Assembly: GCA_032615215.1 (NCBI GenBank)
Contig: CP128433.1
Coordinates: forward strand, 4,200,501 to 4,264,500
Direction: 5' to 3'
DNA from: Microbulbifer sp. MKSA007
Lineage (GTDB): Bacteria > Pseudomonadota > Gammaproteobacteria > Pseudomonadales > Cellvibrionaceae
DNA: 64,000 nt
In this document: piece by piece, positions 27,914-37,768 of the stretch
How positions within the stretch are numbered: position 1 is the first letter of the stretch
Layout: every line of letters starts with the position of its first letter
Notes under the pieces: model-generated
Seen by the model: the letters and a program-made list of their open reading frames with translations, nothing else
The model's database searches: none
Told to the model about the DNA's origin: nothing
Translations under genes and position numbers: made by a program

Positions 27914-28810
27914 ATGGCCACTTCCATGACCACAGACGAGCCCCCAAGTAGTCACTCAGCGAGCAAATCCCGCGCGAGTGAAAAAAGTTGGCTGGAAAAG
28001 CTGTTCAGCGCCTTTTCAGCTGAACCCAAGTCTCGCGACGAATTATTGGACATCATTAAGGACGCCGCTGAAAATCAGCTGGTAGATGCTGAAGCGCTCT
28101 CTATTATCGAAGGCGCACTGGACGTTTCCAGCCAGCAAGTCCGCGAGATTATGATTCCACGCTCGCAAATGGTTGTGGTAGGCCTTCACGATAAGCCGGA
28201 AGAGTTCCTCCCCAAAATTATTGATTCGGGGCACTCCCGATTCCCTGTCGTCGGCGAAAGTGTCGATGATATACGCGGGATATTGCTCGCCAAAGACCTG
28301 CTCCCTCTCCTGTTGAAAGGTTTCGACGGATTTCAGCTCGAAGACCTGATCCGCCCAGCCAATATTATTCCCGAGAGCAAGCGCCTCAATATCCTGCTGC
28401 GCGAGTTCCGTGAGAACCGCTACCATATGGCGGTCGTGATAGACGAATACGGCGGTGTATCCGGTGTTGTGACTATTGAAGATATCCTCGAGGAAATTGT
28501 CGGTGAAATCGAAGACGAGACCGACGAGGAAGAAGCGGATAGTTATATCCGTAAAGTTGGGGAAAACGATTTTATCGTTAAAGCTCTGACTCCCATTGAA
28601 GAGTTCAATGAATTTTTCGAGAGCGCCTTTAGTGATGAAGAATTCGACACTGTCGGCGGTCTTATTATGCAATCATTCGGCCATTTGCCGGGCCGTGACG
28701 AAGTCACCCGACTGGGTGACTTTATGTTCCGGGTACTCTATGCAGACAGCCGCCAGATACACCTTTTGCGGGTTGCCCATATGCGCAAACCGCCAGAAGA
28801 AGACAGCTGA
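27914..28810 (+). CDS. corC: CorC/YbeX family CBS-domain protein
   Basis: A 298-residue soluble protein with paired CBS domains (about residues 75-205, containing IMIPRSQMVVV and HMAVVIDEYGGVSGVVTIED) and a C-terminal CorC_HlyC domain (DTVGGLIMQSFGHLP). The acidic stretch EDETDEEEAD links them. CorC is tied to Mg/Co efflux, and the YbeX form to ribosome metabolism. The gene has its normal place before lnt. Confidence 0.95.
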   Translation: MATSMTTDEPPSSHSASKSRASEKSWLEKLFSAFSAEPKSRDELLDIIKDAAENQLVDAEALSIIEGALDVSSQQVREIMIPRSQMVVVGLHDKPEEFLPKIIDSGHSRFPVVGESVDDIRGILLAKDLLPLLLKGFDGFQLEDLIRPANIIPESKRLNILLREFRENRYHMAVVIDEYGGVSGVVTIEDILEEIVGEIEDETDEEEADSYIRKVGENDFIVKALTPIEEFNEFFESAFSDEEFDTVGGLIMQSFGHLPGRDEVTRLGDFMFRVLYADSRQIHLLRVAHMRKPPEEDS

Positions 28811-28870
28811 GCACTGCAAGCTTTAACACACTGATACCCTTAGAGAACGGGGTATCCTGACAACAACTTT

Positions 28871-30435
28871 ATGCGCAGATTATTTTCTCCTCTCGCCAGC
28901 GTTGTAGCTGGCGGGTTGATGACACTTTCATTTGCCCCATTTAACTATTGGGTATGTGGCCTGCTGTCCCTGACACTATTCGCCTGGATTCTGCTCTCTG
29001 CAGCCAAAGGGCAGGTGCTACCGGGTCGCAAAAGCTTCTGGCTCGCCCTCTGCTATGGATTGGGCCTCTTCGCCAGCGGGGCTTCCTGGGTCTACGTTTC
29101 GATTACAAATTTTGGCAACTCATCGGTGCCATTAGGACTGGCCCTCACCGGAAGCTTCGTCGCTATTATGGCGCTGCTGTTAGCCGCGCCCTTCTACATT
29201 CTGGGCCGCTTCACAGATAATAAATTCAGCTTCGCTCTGGCTTTTGCCGCATTGTGGTTTATCAGTGAATGGCTGCGCAGCTGGGCCTTTACCGGTTTCC
29301 CTGGCTCTTCGCCGGCTATGGCCATACAGAAACCTGGCTAGCGGGCTGGGCGCCGATTTTGAGTGTCTACGGCATAGGCCTGCTATTGGCATTTACCGGC
29401 GCAGTGCTGGCCCTGGTTGTCAGTGGCCGCCTATCCCCGCTCAAGCGGCACAGCCATATCATTCTACTCACTGCGGCACTGGCCCCCTGGCCAATAGGAG
29501 CTGCCCTCTCCCAAGTAGAGTGGACCTCCGCAAAAGGTCCTCTTATCAGCGTTGGGCTGGTGCAGGCTAATATTCCTCAGGAAAAGAAGTGGTTGCCAGA
29601 ATTTCGCGGGGAAACTATCAGTCGCTACCAGGAGGGTACTCGCGCCCTTAGCGATCAGGATGTAGATGTTATTATCTGGCCCGAAGCCGCTCTGCCCATG
29701 CTCTACGGGCAAGCCCCCAACCTTATGCAGGCGCTGCAACGCAATGCTGAGACTACCAACATCGATTTGATCACCGGTATTCTCTATGACACCCGGGGTT
29801 CGACACAGAAGGGGCTGAGTATTCACAACTCCGCCGCAGTTTTTGGCCAGAGCCCCAGCGTGTATCACAAGCGCCACCTGGTTCCCTTTGGTGAGTATGT
29901 ACCTCTGGAGGATTTTATTCGGGGCACTATCGAGTTTTTTAATCTCCCCACTTCCTTTATCCGCTCAGGCCCGGACGAACAATCACCACTCAATGCTGCT
30001 GGTGCAAGCTGGGCGCCGCTTATCTGCTATGAGATTGTCTATCCCAGGCTGGTTGCCGACTCAGCACTGTCTTCCCAGGTTTTGCTGACCATTAGCAATG
30101 ATGCATGGTTCGGGACCTCTATTGGCCCCCTACAACATATGCAAATGGCGCAGATGCGCGCTTTGGAAACTGGTCGCTACCTGGTGAGAGGGACAAATAC
30201 TGGTGTGACGGCAATTGCGGACCCCAAGGGGAGGGTTATTAAAAAACTCCCCCAATTCGAACGCGCGAATATGACCGGAGATATCAGAGCGATGAGTGGC
30301 GCCACTCCGTTTATGCTAGCCGGCATCTCATTGGTATTTGCCTTGGCGCTCCCAATGCTGGCCCTGGCCCTGTTTTTACGCCGTAGGGTGGAACCCCAAT
30401 CCAACTCCCCTCTCAGTGGCGAGCTACCCGATTAA
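28871..30435 (+). pseudogene. lnt: Apolipoprotein N-acyltransferase, frameshifted at a short T/C run
   Basis: Lnt adds the third acyl chain to lipoproteins at the inner membrane. The membrane part begins MRRLFSPLASVVAGG and runs to WLRSWAFTGFP, where the frame is lost. Adding one base to the TTTCCC at 29296-29301 gives GFPWLFAGYGHTETWLAGWAP and then the nitrilase domain. There the catalytic residues are seen in IIWPEAALP (Glu), YHKRHLVPFGEYVP (Lys) and LICYEIVYP (Cys). The restored protein has 521 residues, as expected. Lnt is essential in most gammaproteobacteria, so a sequencing error is more likely than loss. Confidence 0.93.
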
Positions 30436-30446
30436 AACAAGCCCTG

Positions 30447-30471
30447 TGGCCACTCCCTGCCGGGGTGGCCA
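30447..30471 (+). other. Hairpin between lnt and the yfcH-like gene
   Basis: TGGCCAC (30447-30453) pairs with GTGGCCA (30465-30471), with an inner CCC/GGG and one bulged T. It begins twelve bases after the lnt stop. No T run follows, so termination is uncertain. Confidence 0.5.
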
Positions 30472-30549
30472 TCGGTAAGCTACCGCCACTGAATATCACT
30501 GCTATGCTCCATTCAATTTTCTAGCGAATATAAGGCAAGGTGATTCCCC

Positions 30550-31465
30550 ATGCATTGCTTGATTAGCGGTGGCACCGGGCTTATAGGCAGACTCTTTTGT
30601 CGGCGCTGGCTGGAGCGAGGCAATACTATTACGGTATTAAGCCGACATCCGGACAGGGTTCGAAACTTATGTGGCGAATCAGCCAACGCCTGCCGCGATC
30701 CCGCAGAGGTAAACCAGCCCGTAGATGTTATTGTGAACCTTGCCGGGGCCCCCATCTCCCGTCGCTGGACAGAAAAATATCGCACTGAAATTCGCGGTTC
30801 ACGCCTGGACACAACAGAGAAGCTGGTTCGCTGGACCCTGGGCCAAAGAGACAAGCCATCCTACTTCTTGTCCGGCTCCGCAATCGGCTATTACGGCAAT
30901 CGCGGAGGGGAGTTACTGAAAGAAGACAGCGCTCCAGGGGGGCTTTGCCGCACAGCTGTGTCGGGACTGGGAGGCCGCCACGCTCCCGCTGCAGCACTCT
31001 GGCGTTAAGGTAGGCATTATCCGCACAGCTATCGTTCTCTCCATGCGCGGTGGCGCCCTTCCCCAAATGCTGCCACCATTTCGGCTCGGGCTTGGCGGCC
31101 CCATGGGCTCGGGCGAGCACTGGATGAGCTGGATTCACGAAGAAGACGAAGTCGGGCTGATATTACACGCCATCGACAATCAACTTTGCCGTCCATTTAA
31201 CGGAAGTGCACCAGAACCTGTCACCAACAACAGCTTTGCCCGGATCCTGGCCAAAGAGCTGCATCGCCCGGCGTTTTTACGCTCACCGGCCTGGGCTTTA
31301 AAGATAGCTTTTGGAGAGATGGCTGATGAATTACTGCTAGCCAGTGATAGGGTCGAGCCCTGTACAGCATTGGAAACCGGCTATACCTTCCAATTTCCAA
31401 CTCTGGAGCAGGCCCTCTCAGACCTGCTCAAGGGTGACGGCGCTGCCACTAAAGCCAGCGCCTGA
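30550..31465 (+). pseudogene. yfcH: TIGR01777 family NAD-binding epimerase (YfcH-like), frameshifted in a G run
   Basis: This is a short-chain, epimerase-like protein of the TIGR01777/SulA-related group, function not established. It opens with the nucleotide-binding ISGGTGLIG and contains VNLAGAPISRRWTEKYR and FLSGSAIGYYG. At the six-G run 30937-30942 the frame is lost. Removing one G restores APGGFAAQLCRDWEAA, then GVKVGIIRTAIVLSM, LPPFRLGLGGPMGSG and SWIHEEDEVG to the stop. The restored length of 304 residues matches the family. It is the only one of the nine shifted genes in this window that needs a base removed. Confidence 0.9.
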
Positions 31466-31475
31466 ACAAATGAAT

Positions 31476-31853
31476 TTAAGCGGCGGCCATATCGCTTTCG
31501 AGTGCCTGGGCTAAGTAGCGTCGGCTAGATTCACTGGTCACCAGGTCGCCATGGCACTCCATTGGCGCAGAACCCACCCATTGGGCATGCCAGCGATACC
31601 AATGGGACTCCTCGGCTTTTGAACGCAGCTCGATAAACTCCACTTCGGCGGGAGCAAAACCGAACTCCCGAACAATCTGCCCAGCAAAGGTCTCAAAATT
31701 TTTACTGAGTTGGGCGCCGCTATCGCCACCAGCACACAGAAAAACCAGTGTGCGGCCATCTTGCTCAACCCGCTTGAAGCCAATCCAAACAGCCCGGTTT
31801 AACCGGTTATGTAACTGTATCGGAGAGAAAGAAAGTGGGATGCCCTTCATCAT
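31476..31853 (-). CDS. Hypothetical protein, about 125 residues
   Basis: The likely start is one of two adjacent ATGs at 31850-31853, giving MMKGIPLSFSPIQLHNR. A start at 31919 would add an unrelated Asn-rich segment. The protein is soluble, without a signal peptide or membrane segment, with VWIGFKRVEQDGRTLVFLC and several Trp residues in the C-terminal half. I do not recognise a family. It converges on the yfcH-like gene, ten bases away. Confidence 0.6.
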   Translation of the reverse strand: MMKGIPLSFSPIQLHNRLNRAVWIGFKRVEQDGRTLVFLCAGGDSGAQLSKNFETFAGQIVREFGFAPAEVEFIELRSKAEESHWYRWHAQWVGSAPMECHGDLVTSESSRRYLAQALESDMAAA

Positions 31854-32061
31854 AAGGTTATCTCGATTATTGTTATGTTTCTTATCCACAGCCGCTACTC
31901 CATATAAAAAGATAATCAATGGGTATGTCCTGTGGCGCCAGTCATCCTAAGCCCGGTACAACTAGCAATCAAGAGCTCTCAAACATTTGGGCTCGACGCC
32001 TGATCCCTCAAACCCTGTAGGCCTCTGAGATTACATTTATCAAAAAGTTCCTTATCCATCC

Positions 32062-32844
32062 TCAACATTTTCTGATGGACGGTAGCGAACTCCACCGATA
32101 CCAGATCCGTGCCAGTATTTCCCGCCAGTAGACCTGGGTCCTTAGCAGGGAGACAGCATTGGGCAGCCAGCGCCCCACACCTGTTTGAGCGCGGGGCATC
32201 AACTCTCCGGCACTCCCAACCGGCAGGGGCTGTACCTCTAAGCCAGCGCGGGAAAAAATTTCCGCTGCGCGAGGCATATGCCACCAGTGAGTGGCCAAAA
32301 AAACCGACCTCACGTTAGCACTGTGCAAAATATCAGCACTATTTACTGCATTCTCTGCAGTAGTACGACTGCAATCTTCACGCCAAGTGACCGGAGTGGA
32401 AAACTCCTCCTCCAACAACGCAGCCATTAAATCAGACTCTGCCAGCCGCTCTCCGCTGTGAACCCGACCGCCAGATACCAGAATCGGTAAGTCTTCTGGT
32501 GCTTGCTCGACAGCACCGGCAACTCTTTCGAGACTCGCCGCAGAGAGTCTCTCCCTATTCGAATACCTGTCGCGATAACGCCCTGCACCAAGGATCACAA
32601 CGGCCTCAGGCCTTATATGGGGTTGATAAGGTACCTTGCCCAATCGATCCCCAAGCCAGGATGAGAATGCCGGGGTCGCCCCTAACCAAAGCACACAAAA
32701 GGAAATCACAGCCAAGGGTAGAGAGCATCTCTCAAGCAGGGACCCGGATGAAGAGAATCGCAAAAGGAATGCAACCAGCAGCCCCAACAATGGGGCTGCT
32801 GGAGGCATCAGAAGCGTGGCCGCCGCCGTATAGAGCCCATTCAA
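32062..32844 (-). CDS. YdcF/ElyC-like DUF218 envelope protein
   Basis: A 260-residue protein with two N-terminal hydrophobic segments (about residues 12-30 and 40-58) followed by a DUF218 domain. Recognisable parts are EAVVILGAGRYRD, LPILVSGGRVHSGE, the conserved SRTTAENAVNSADIL and VFLATHWWHMPRA. ElyC and SanA in this family act in cell-envelope biogenesis and peptidoglycan integrity; the precise reaction is unknown. The TTG start overlaps the ybeL-like stop by four bases (TTGA), which favours it over the internal ATG at 32808. Confidence 0.82.
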   Translation of the reverse strand: MNGLYTAAATLLMPPAAPLLGLLVAFLLRFSSSGSLLERCSLPLAVISFCVLWLGATPAFSSWLGDRLGKVPYQPHIRPEAVVILGAGRYRDRYSNRERLSAASLERVAGAVEQAPEDLPILVSGGRVHSGERLAESDLMAALLEEEFSTPVTWREDCSRTTAENAVNSADILHSANVRSVFLATHWWHMPRAAEIFSRAGLEVQPLPVGSAGELMPRAQTGVGRWLPNAVSLLRTQVYWREILARIWYRWSSLPSIRKC

Positions 32845-33290
32845 TACTCGAGACCACCCTCAATCTGTCGAAAGCATCCATAACCACACCGGTGGCAGGG
32901 GGTAATCTGGGTATTTGCCGGCGGCATAGCTCGGTATCCACAGCCCAAACACTGCAACTCCTCATCCGGCCCTACAAACTCGCCGGCCAAAGCCCAGGGC
33001 TTGCCCTCTTTGATGCATCGCATTAAGTTTGGCCAGGCGGTTTCTGTGGGGTCCGCCGCATCCAGCAGCCAATCACCGCTGCGCTCCTCCAGGGTCTTCA
33101 ATTCCCCACCTAGTCCCCGGATATAGTCAGCAGCCCGATGCAGGTCATCTTTCAGCCAAGCCCGCAAAAATGCCATCTTATTGGCGGTGAGATTCTCAAC
33201 AGCCAGCTCACCTTCGACCAAATCTTCAAAGTCTTCGCGAAACTCATTAATCAGATCGTCCTTCGGCGGCAACTTTGGTTCCTTCGTCAC
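32841..33290 (-). CDS. ybeL: Zinc-ribbon protein, YbeL (DUF1451) family
   Basis: A 149-residue soluble protein, acidic in the N-terminal half, ending in a zinc ribbon formed by LQCLGCGYRAM and TPCHRCGYGCF (two CxxC pairs). This matches the DUF1451/YbeL family of unknown function. It is divergent from leuS, the same neighbourhood as in Escherichia coli. Its stop is coupled to the ElyC-like gene by a four-base overlap. Confidence 0.85.
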   Translation of the reverse strand: MTKEPKLPPKDDLINEFREDFEDLVEGELAVENLTANKMAFLRAWLKDDLHRAADYIRGLGGELKTLEERSGDWLLDAADPTETAWPNLMRCIKEGKPWALAGEFVGPDEELQCLGCGYRAMPPANTQITPCHRCGYGCFRQIEGGLEY

Positions 33291-33451
33291 GGTATCCCTC
33301 CTATAATCCCGCGTTTACGCATCGTAAAAGATGCACTGGGAGCGAAACTTGATCGCGATCAATCTTTACCGATTGACAAGCGTTCACATCCCCCAATAAA
33401 CACTGAACAGTTTCCCGCAAATTTTGATCACAGAGTATAGGTCCCGAATCG

Positions 33452-36049
33452 ATGGAAGAGCAGTACAACCCCTCCGCAGTCGAAGCTTCCGCCCAGGAAT
33501 TCTGGGAGGCCGAGAAGAGCTTTGAAGTAAAGGAAGACGCCGGCAGGGAAAAGTTCTACTGCCTATCCATGTTCCCCTACCCCAGCGGCAAGCTACACAT
33601 GGGGCATGTGCGCAATTACACCATTACCGATGTAATTACTCGCTATCAGCGCATGCAGGGCAGAAACGTGTTGCACCCGATGGGCTGGGATGCTTTCGGT
33701 CTGCCGGCAGAGAATGCGGCCATCCAGAACAAGACCGCTCCAGCCAAATGGACCTATGCCAATATCGAGTACATGAAAGGCCAGCTCAAGGCTCTGGGTT
33801 TTGGCTTTGACTGGTCCCGCGAACTGGCCACCTGCCAACCCTCCTACTATCGCTGGGAGCAGTGGTTCTTCACCCGCCTCTACGAAAAAGGCCTGGTCTA
33901 CAAGAAAAACTCTGCAGTGAACTGGTGCCCCCACGACCAGACAGTACTGGCCAATGAGCAGGTAGAAGATGGCGCCTGCTGGCGCTGTGGCACTACCGTT
34001 GAGCGCCGCGAGCTGGCCCAGTGGTTTATCAAGATCACCGATTATGCCGAAGAGCTGCTCGAAGACCTGGACAAACTGCCCGAGTGGCCCGAGCAGGTGC
34101 GCACCATGCAGCGCAACTGGATCGGCAAGAGCCGGGGAGTAGAGCTGAGCTTTGCCCTGCCCAAGCCTATTGCGGGCATGGACCACTTCGATGTGTATAC
34201 CACCCGTCCGGATACACTGATGGGCGTTACCTATGTTTCCCTCGCCGCCGAGCACCCCATCGCTCTGGAACTTGCCGAGTCCAACCCCGAACTCAAAACT
34301 TTTATCGCCGAGTGCAAAAAGCAGTCCCTATCCGAAGCCGATATGGCCACGATGGACAAGAAAGGCATGGATACCGGGCTCAAGGCGATTCACCCCATCA
34401 GTGGTGAAGAAGTCTCCGTATGGGTGGCTAACTATGTTCTGATGGATTACGGCTCAGGCGCGGTGATGGCAGTACCGGCACACGACCAGCGCGATTGGGA
34501 ATTTGCGCAAAAATACCAGCTGCCCGTTATCCAGGTTATCGAGGCTGCCGACGGCGAGTCCATCAACTTGGAGAAAGAGGCCTATACGGAGAAAGGCAAA
34601 CTGGTGAATTCCGGCAGTTTTGACGGCCTGGATTTTGATGGCGCCTTTACTGCGATCTCCGAAGCGCTGATTGCTGCAGGTAAGGGTCGGGTTAAGATCA
34701 ACTATCGCCTGCGCGACTGGGGTGTCTCCCGCCAGCGCTACTGGGGTGCGCCCATCCCCATGTTCAACCTGGCCGACGGCGGAGAAATACCAGTACCCGC
34801 AGACAAGCTGCCGATCCTGTTGCCGGAAGATGTCGAGCTCGACGGCGTTCAATCACCTATTAAAGCCGACCCCGAATGGCGTAAAGACGAACTCAACGGC
34901 ACTCCCGTAGAACGTGAAACCGATACCTTCGACACCTTTATGGAGTCCAGCTGGTACTACGCCCGTTATACCTGTCCCGATTTTGAAGAGGGCATGCTGG
35001 ACCCGGACCGCGCCAACTACTGGCTGCCAGTGGACCAGTATGTCGGCGGTATTGAACATGCCATCTTGCACCTTCTCTACGCGCGCTTCTTCCACAAGCT
35101 GATGCGGGATGAGGGCCTGGTCAATAGCGATGAACCCTTCAAGAAGCTGCTGTGTCAGGGCATGGTGTTAGCCGAATCCTTCTACAAGGAAGAACACGGC
35201 CACAAGACCTGGATCAACCCCGCCGATGTGGACGTCGAGCGCGATGACAAGGGCAAGCCGACCAAAGCGATTGAGCGAGCCACCGGCGAAGAGATTATTG
35301 CCGGCGGCGTGGTAAAGATGTCCAAGTCCAAGAACAATGGCATAGACCCTCACGCTGCGGTTGAGGAGTACGGTGCCGATACCGTTCGCCTGTTCACCAT
35401 GTTTGCCGCCCCTCCGGAGCAGACTCTGGAGTGGCACGATGCCGGTGTGGAAGGTGCCAGCCGCTTCCTGCGCAAACTCTGGAAGACCGTTCACGCCCAT
35501 ATTGCAGCGGGCTCCAGTGAAGCACAGATCGACCAGCAGTCCCTCAATGACAAGCAACAGCAGCTGCGCCGCAAAACCCACGAGACCATCCAAAAAGTGG
35601 GGGATGACTATGGCCGCCGCCAGACCTTTAATACCGCTATCGCAGCAGTAATGGAATTGCTCAATGAAGTCGGCAAGCTGGCAGATCGCAACAGTGATCA
35701 AGGACTGGCTGTAGAGAGAGAAGCCCTACAGACCGCCGTCTTGCTGTTGGCTCCGGTTACTCCTCATATCTGTCACCAACTGTGGCAGGTGCTAGGGAAT
35801 ACCAGTGCCCTAATCGATTCTCCTTGGCCAATGGCAGATGAAAAAGCACTGGTGCGCACCTCGATTACTTTGGTCGTCCAGGTCAATGGCAAGGTACGCG
35901 CAAAACTGGATGCGCCTGCTGATGCAGACAAAGAGAGCCTGGAAAAACTCGCCCTCGCCGATGAGAACGTTCAGAAATTTATCGGTGAAGCTACGGTGCG
36001 CAAAGTAATCGTCGTTCCTGGCAAGCTGGTTAATATTGTCGCCAAGTAG
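33452..36049 (+). CDS. leuS: Leucyl-tRNA synthetase
   Basis: LeuRS charges tRNA-Leu with leucine and edits mischarged products. The protein has 865 residues, the usual bacterial length. The class I signature is seen as FPYPSGKLHMGHVRNY (HxGH-type, near residue 40-57) and VKMSKSKNNG (KMSKS, near residue 620). The editing domain contains TTRPDTLMGVTY. The C-terminal anticodon-binding region is complete. Two likely co-transcribed genes, lptE and holA, follow. Confidence 0.98.
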   Translation: MEEQYNPSAVEASAQEFWEAEKSFEVKEDAGREKFYCLSMFPYPSGKLHMGHVRNYTITDVITRYQRMQGRNVLHPMGWDAFGLPAENAAIQNKTAPAKWTYANIEYMKGQLKALGFGFDWSRELATCQPSYYRWEQWFFTRLYEKGLVYKKNSAVNWCPHDQTVLANEQVEDGACWRCGTTVERRELAQWFIKITDYAEELLEDLDKLPEWPEQVRTMQRNWIGKSRGVELSFALPKPIAGMDHFDVYTTRPDTLMGVTYVSLAAEHPIALELAESNPELKTFIAECKKQSLSEADMATMDKKGMDTGLKAIHPISGEEVSVWVANYVLMDYGSGAVMAVPAHDQRDWEFAQKYQLPVIQVIEAADGESINLEKEAYTEKGKLVNSGSFDGLDFDGAFTAISEALIAAGKGRVKINYRLRDWGVSRQRYWGAPIPMFNLADGGEIPVPADKLPILLPEDVELDGVQSPIKADPEWRKDELNGTPVERETDTFDTFMESSWYYARYTCPDFEEGMLDPDRANYWLPVDQYVGGIEHAILHLLYARFFHKLMRDEGLVNSDEPFKKLLCQGMVLAESFYKEEHGHKTWINPADVDVERDDKGKPTKAIERATGEEIIAGGVVKMSKSKNNGIDPHAAVEEYGADTVRLFTMFAAPPEQTLEWHDAGVEGASRFLRKLWKTVHAHIAAGSSEAQIDQQSLNDKQQQLRRKTHETIQKVGDDYGRRQTFNTAIAAVMELLNEVGKLADRNSDQGLAVEREALQTAVLLLAPVTPHICHQLWQVLGNTSALIDSPWPMADEKALVRTSITLVVQVNGKVRAKLDAPADADKESLEKLALADENVQKFIGEATVRKVIVVPGKLVNIVAK

Positions 36050-36065
36050 AGACCCGCAATATGAT

Positions 36066-36086
36066 GCCGGGAGTTTCACTCCCGGC
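36066..36086 (+). other. Perfect hairpin between leuS and lptE
   Basis: GCCGGGAGT (36066-36074) and ACTCCCGGC (36078-36086) pair perfectly over nine bases with a three-base loop, 16 bases after the leuS stop. No T run follows, so it may be a weak or factor-assisted terminator, or an RNA-stability element reducing expression of lptE and holA relative to leuS. The role is inferred. Confidence 0.6.
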
Positions 36087-36134
36087 TCACTTAAGTCAGC
36101 TCGCTGTAGCCGACAAGACCAAGGCAAGTAGTTT

Positions 36135-36659
36135 ATGAAAACAATCGCAATTCGAGCCTTTATTTTTCTTCTCGCTATCACTATTGCCGGTTGCGGCTGG
36201 CATCTAAGAGGCGCCCCTAAGAATTTTCCTCCCGGTAGTACACTCTATATATCCACAGTAGACCCTCGCAGTGATATCGCAGATCAATTAACTCGACTGC
36301 TCAATAATGCGGGGGTGCCTATGGCGGAATCACCTGCAGAAGCTGACTATACACTCATCATTCACCAGGAAACCGAGAGAAAACTAACCGTAGCTGTAGA
36401 CTCTGAAGGGCGAGCATCTGAATACGAATTAATTACCAGTGCAATCTATAGCGTACGCACAGCTTCAGGCCAAGTCCTCCTAAATAAAGCACAGGCAGAC
36501 GTTTACCGCACCTTGGAGTGGGATGTCGATGAAATTGTCAGTAAAAGTGAAGAGGAAAATACCTTACGCGCGGAGATGCAGCGGGAGCTTATTGGGCGCA
36601 TTATCGACCGCTTACGGCGTATCGATGTGAATGCTTCATTAGAAGAAAAGAGCTACTAG
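36135..36659 (+). CDS. lptE: LPS-assembly lipoprotein LptE
   Basis: LptE plugs the LptD barrel and helps insert lipopolysaccharide in the outer membrane. The 174-residue protein starts with a lipoprotein signal ending IAGCGWHLRG, with Cys20 as the anchor; CGWHLRG is characteristic of the family. The downstream part has the GSTLYIS strand and the conserved basic C-terminal helix. Its position between leuS and holA is conserved in gammaproteobacteria. Confidence 0.94.
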   Translation: MKTIAIRAFIFLLAITIAGCGWHLRGAPKNFPPGSTLYISTVDPRSDIADQLTRLLNNAGVPMAESPAEADYTLIIHQETERKLTVAVDSEGRASEYELITSAIYSVRTASGQVLLNKAQADVYRTLEWDVDEIVSKSEEENTLRAEMQRELIGRIIDRLRRIDVNASLEEKSY

Positions 36660-36672
36660 GTTAGTTTTATTA

Positions 36673-37676
36673 ATGCGCGTTAACCCCCATCAATTATCGC
36701 AAAATCTAAAAAAGGGCCTATCGCCAATTTTTATTATCACTGGTGATGAGCCCTTAATAGTACAAGAGTGCTGCGATTTAGTCCGCTCAACAGCGAAAAA
36801 GCACGGTTTCACCGAGAGAGAACTTATCCACGCAGAACATAATTTTGACTGGAGCACGCTGGTTGCTTCAGCCGGAAATATGTCTCTTTTCGCAGAAAAA
36901 AACTCGTCGAGCTGCGTTTACCCGGAGGTAAACCGGGGGATAAGGGCAGTAAAGCCCTGCAAGAGTTTGCTTCATTGGCGAGTGAAGATCTTTTGCTTTT
37001 ACTGGTATTACCGAAACTTGATAAATCGCAACTCAACAGCAAATGGGTCAAAGTCCTAGAACAATCAGGAGTACTGGTTCAGGTATGGCCTGTGACGATT
37101 CAGGAAATGCCCCGCTGGATCAACCAGCGCCTTGCATCTGCAGGCCTCTCAGCCGAACCAGAAGCAATACAAATCCTGGCAGAAAGAGTAGAGGGCAACT
37201 TACTTGCCGCAAGCCAGGAGATAGAAAAACTTAAGCTTTCCAGCCCCGGGCAAGAAATCACCCGGGAAATGATGGAGTATAGTGTTACCAGCTCCGCCCG
37301 TTACAGTGTTTTTGACCTAATTGACACAGCACTCTCTGGCAACTCAGCCAAAGCAGTCAAAACACTCGACGGATTGAGGGTCGAAGGTATTGAACCACCC
37401 ATTGTACTTTGGGCAATAGCAAGAGAAATTCGCACTCTTCTCGACATCATGGAAAAACTGGATCAAGGCCAACCTCTAGCGAGATTGGTTCGGCTGCAAA
37501 AGCGACAGCCATTGGTCCAAGGAGCCCTACACAGACTTAATAGGAAGCAACTGGAAAGCTTATTAATTCGCGCTCGGGCTATAGATGTCTCTATCAAAGG
37601 TGGTAGTGGGCAGCAATCTCCATGGACAGGGCTATTAGAGCTGACTCTCAATTTTTGCGGGCAGAGAACCATTTAA
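36673..37676 (+). pseudogene. holA: DNA polymerase III subunit delta, frameshifted in an A run
   Basis: HolA is the clamp-loader subunit that opens the beta clamp. The first frame reads MRVNPHQLSQNLKKGLSPIF and ITGDEPLIVQE, up to SLFAEK. At the seven-A run 36896-36902 the frame is lost. Adding one A restores AEKKLVELRLPGGKPGDKGS and continues through LLLLVLPKLDKSQ, the AAA+ lid and the C-terminal collar domain. The restored length of 334 residues matches the family. HolA is essential, so an intact gene in the organism is expected. Confidence 0.93.
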
Positions 37677-37722
37677 TCAATCTAATCTTAGAGAAGTCTC
37701 TGCAGCTATTTTATACACAAAA

Positions 37723-37744
37723 AAACCGCCCAATAGGGCGGTTT
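37723..37744. terminator. Bidirectional rho-independent terminator
   Basis: AAACCGCCC (37723-37731) pairs perfectly with GGGCGGTTT (37736-37744) around a four-base loop. On the minus strand the stem is followed by a run of seven T, making it a strong terminator for csgA. On the plus strand it can also end the leuS-lptE-holA transcript. Confidence 0.92.
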
Positions 37745-37768
37745 CTTCATGCCTGAGTCTTTTCAGAA

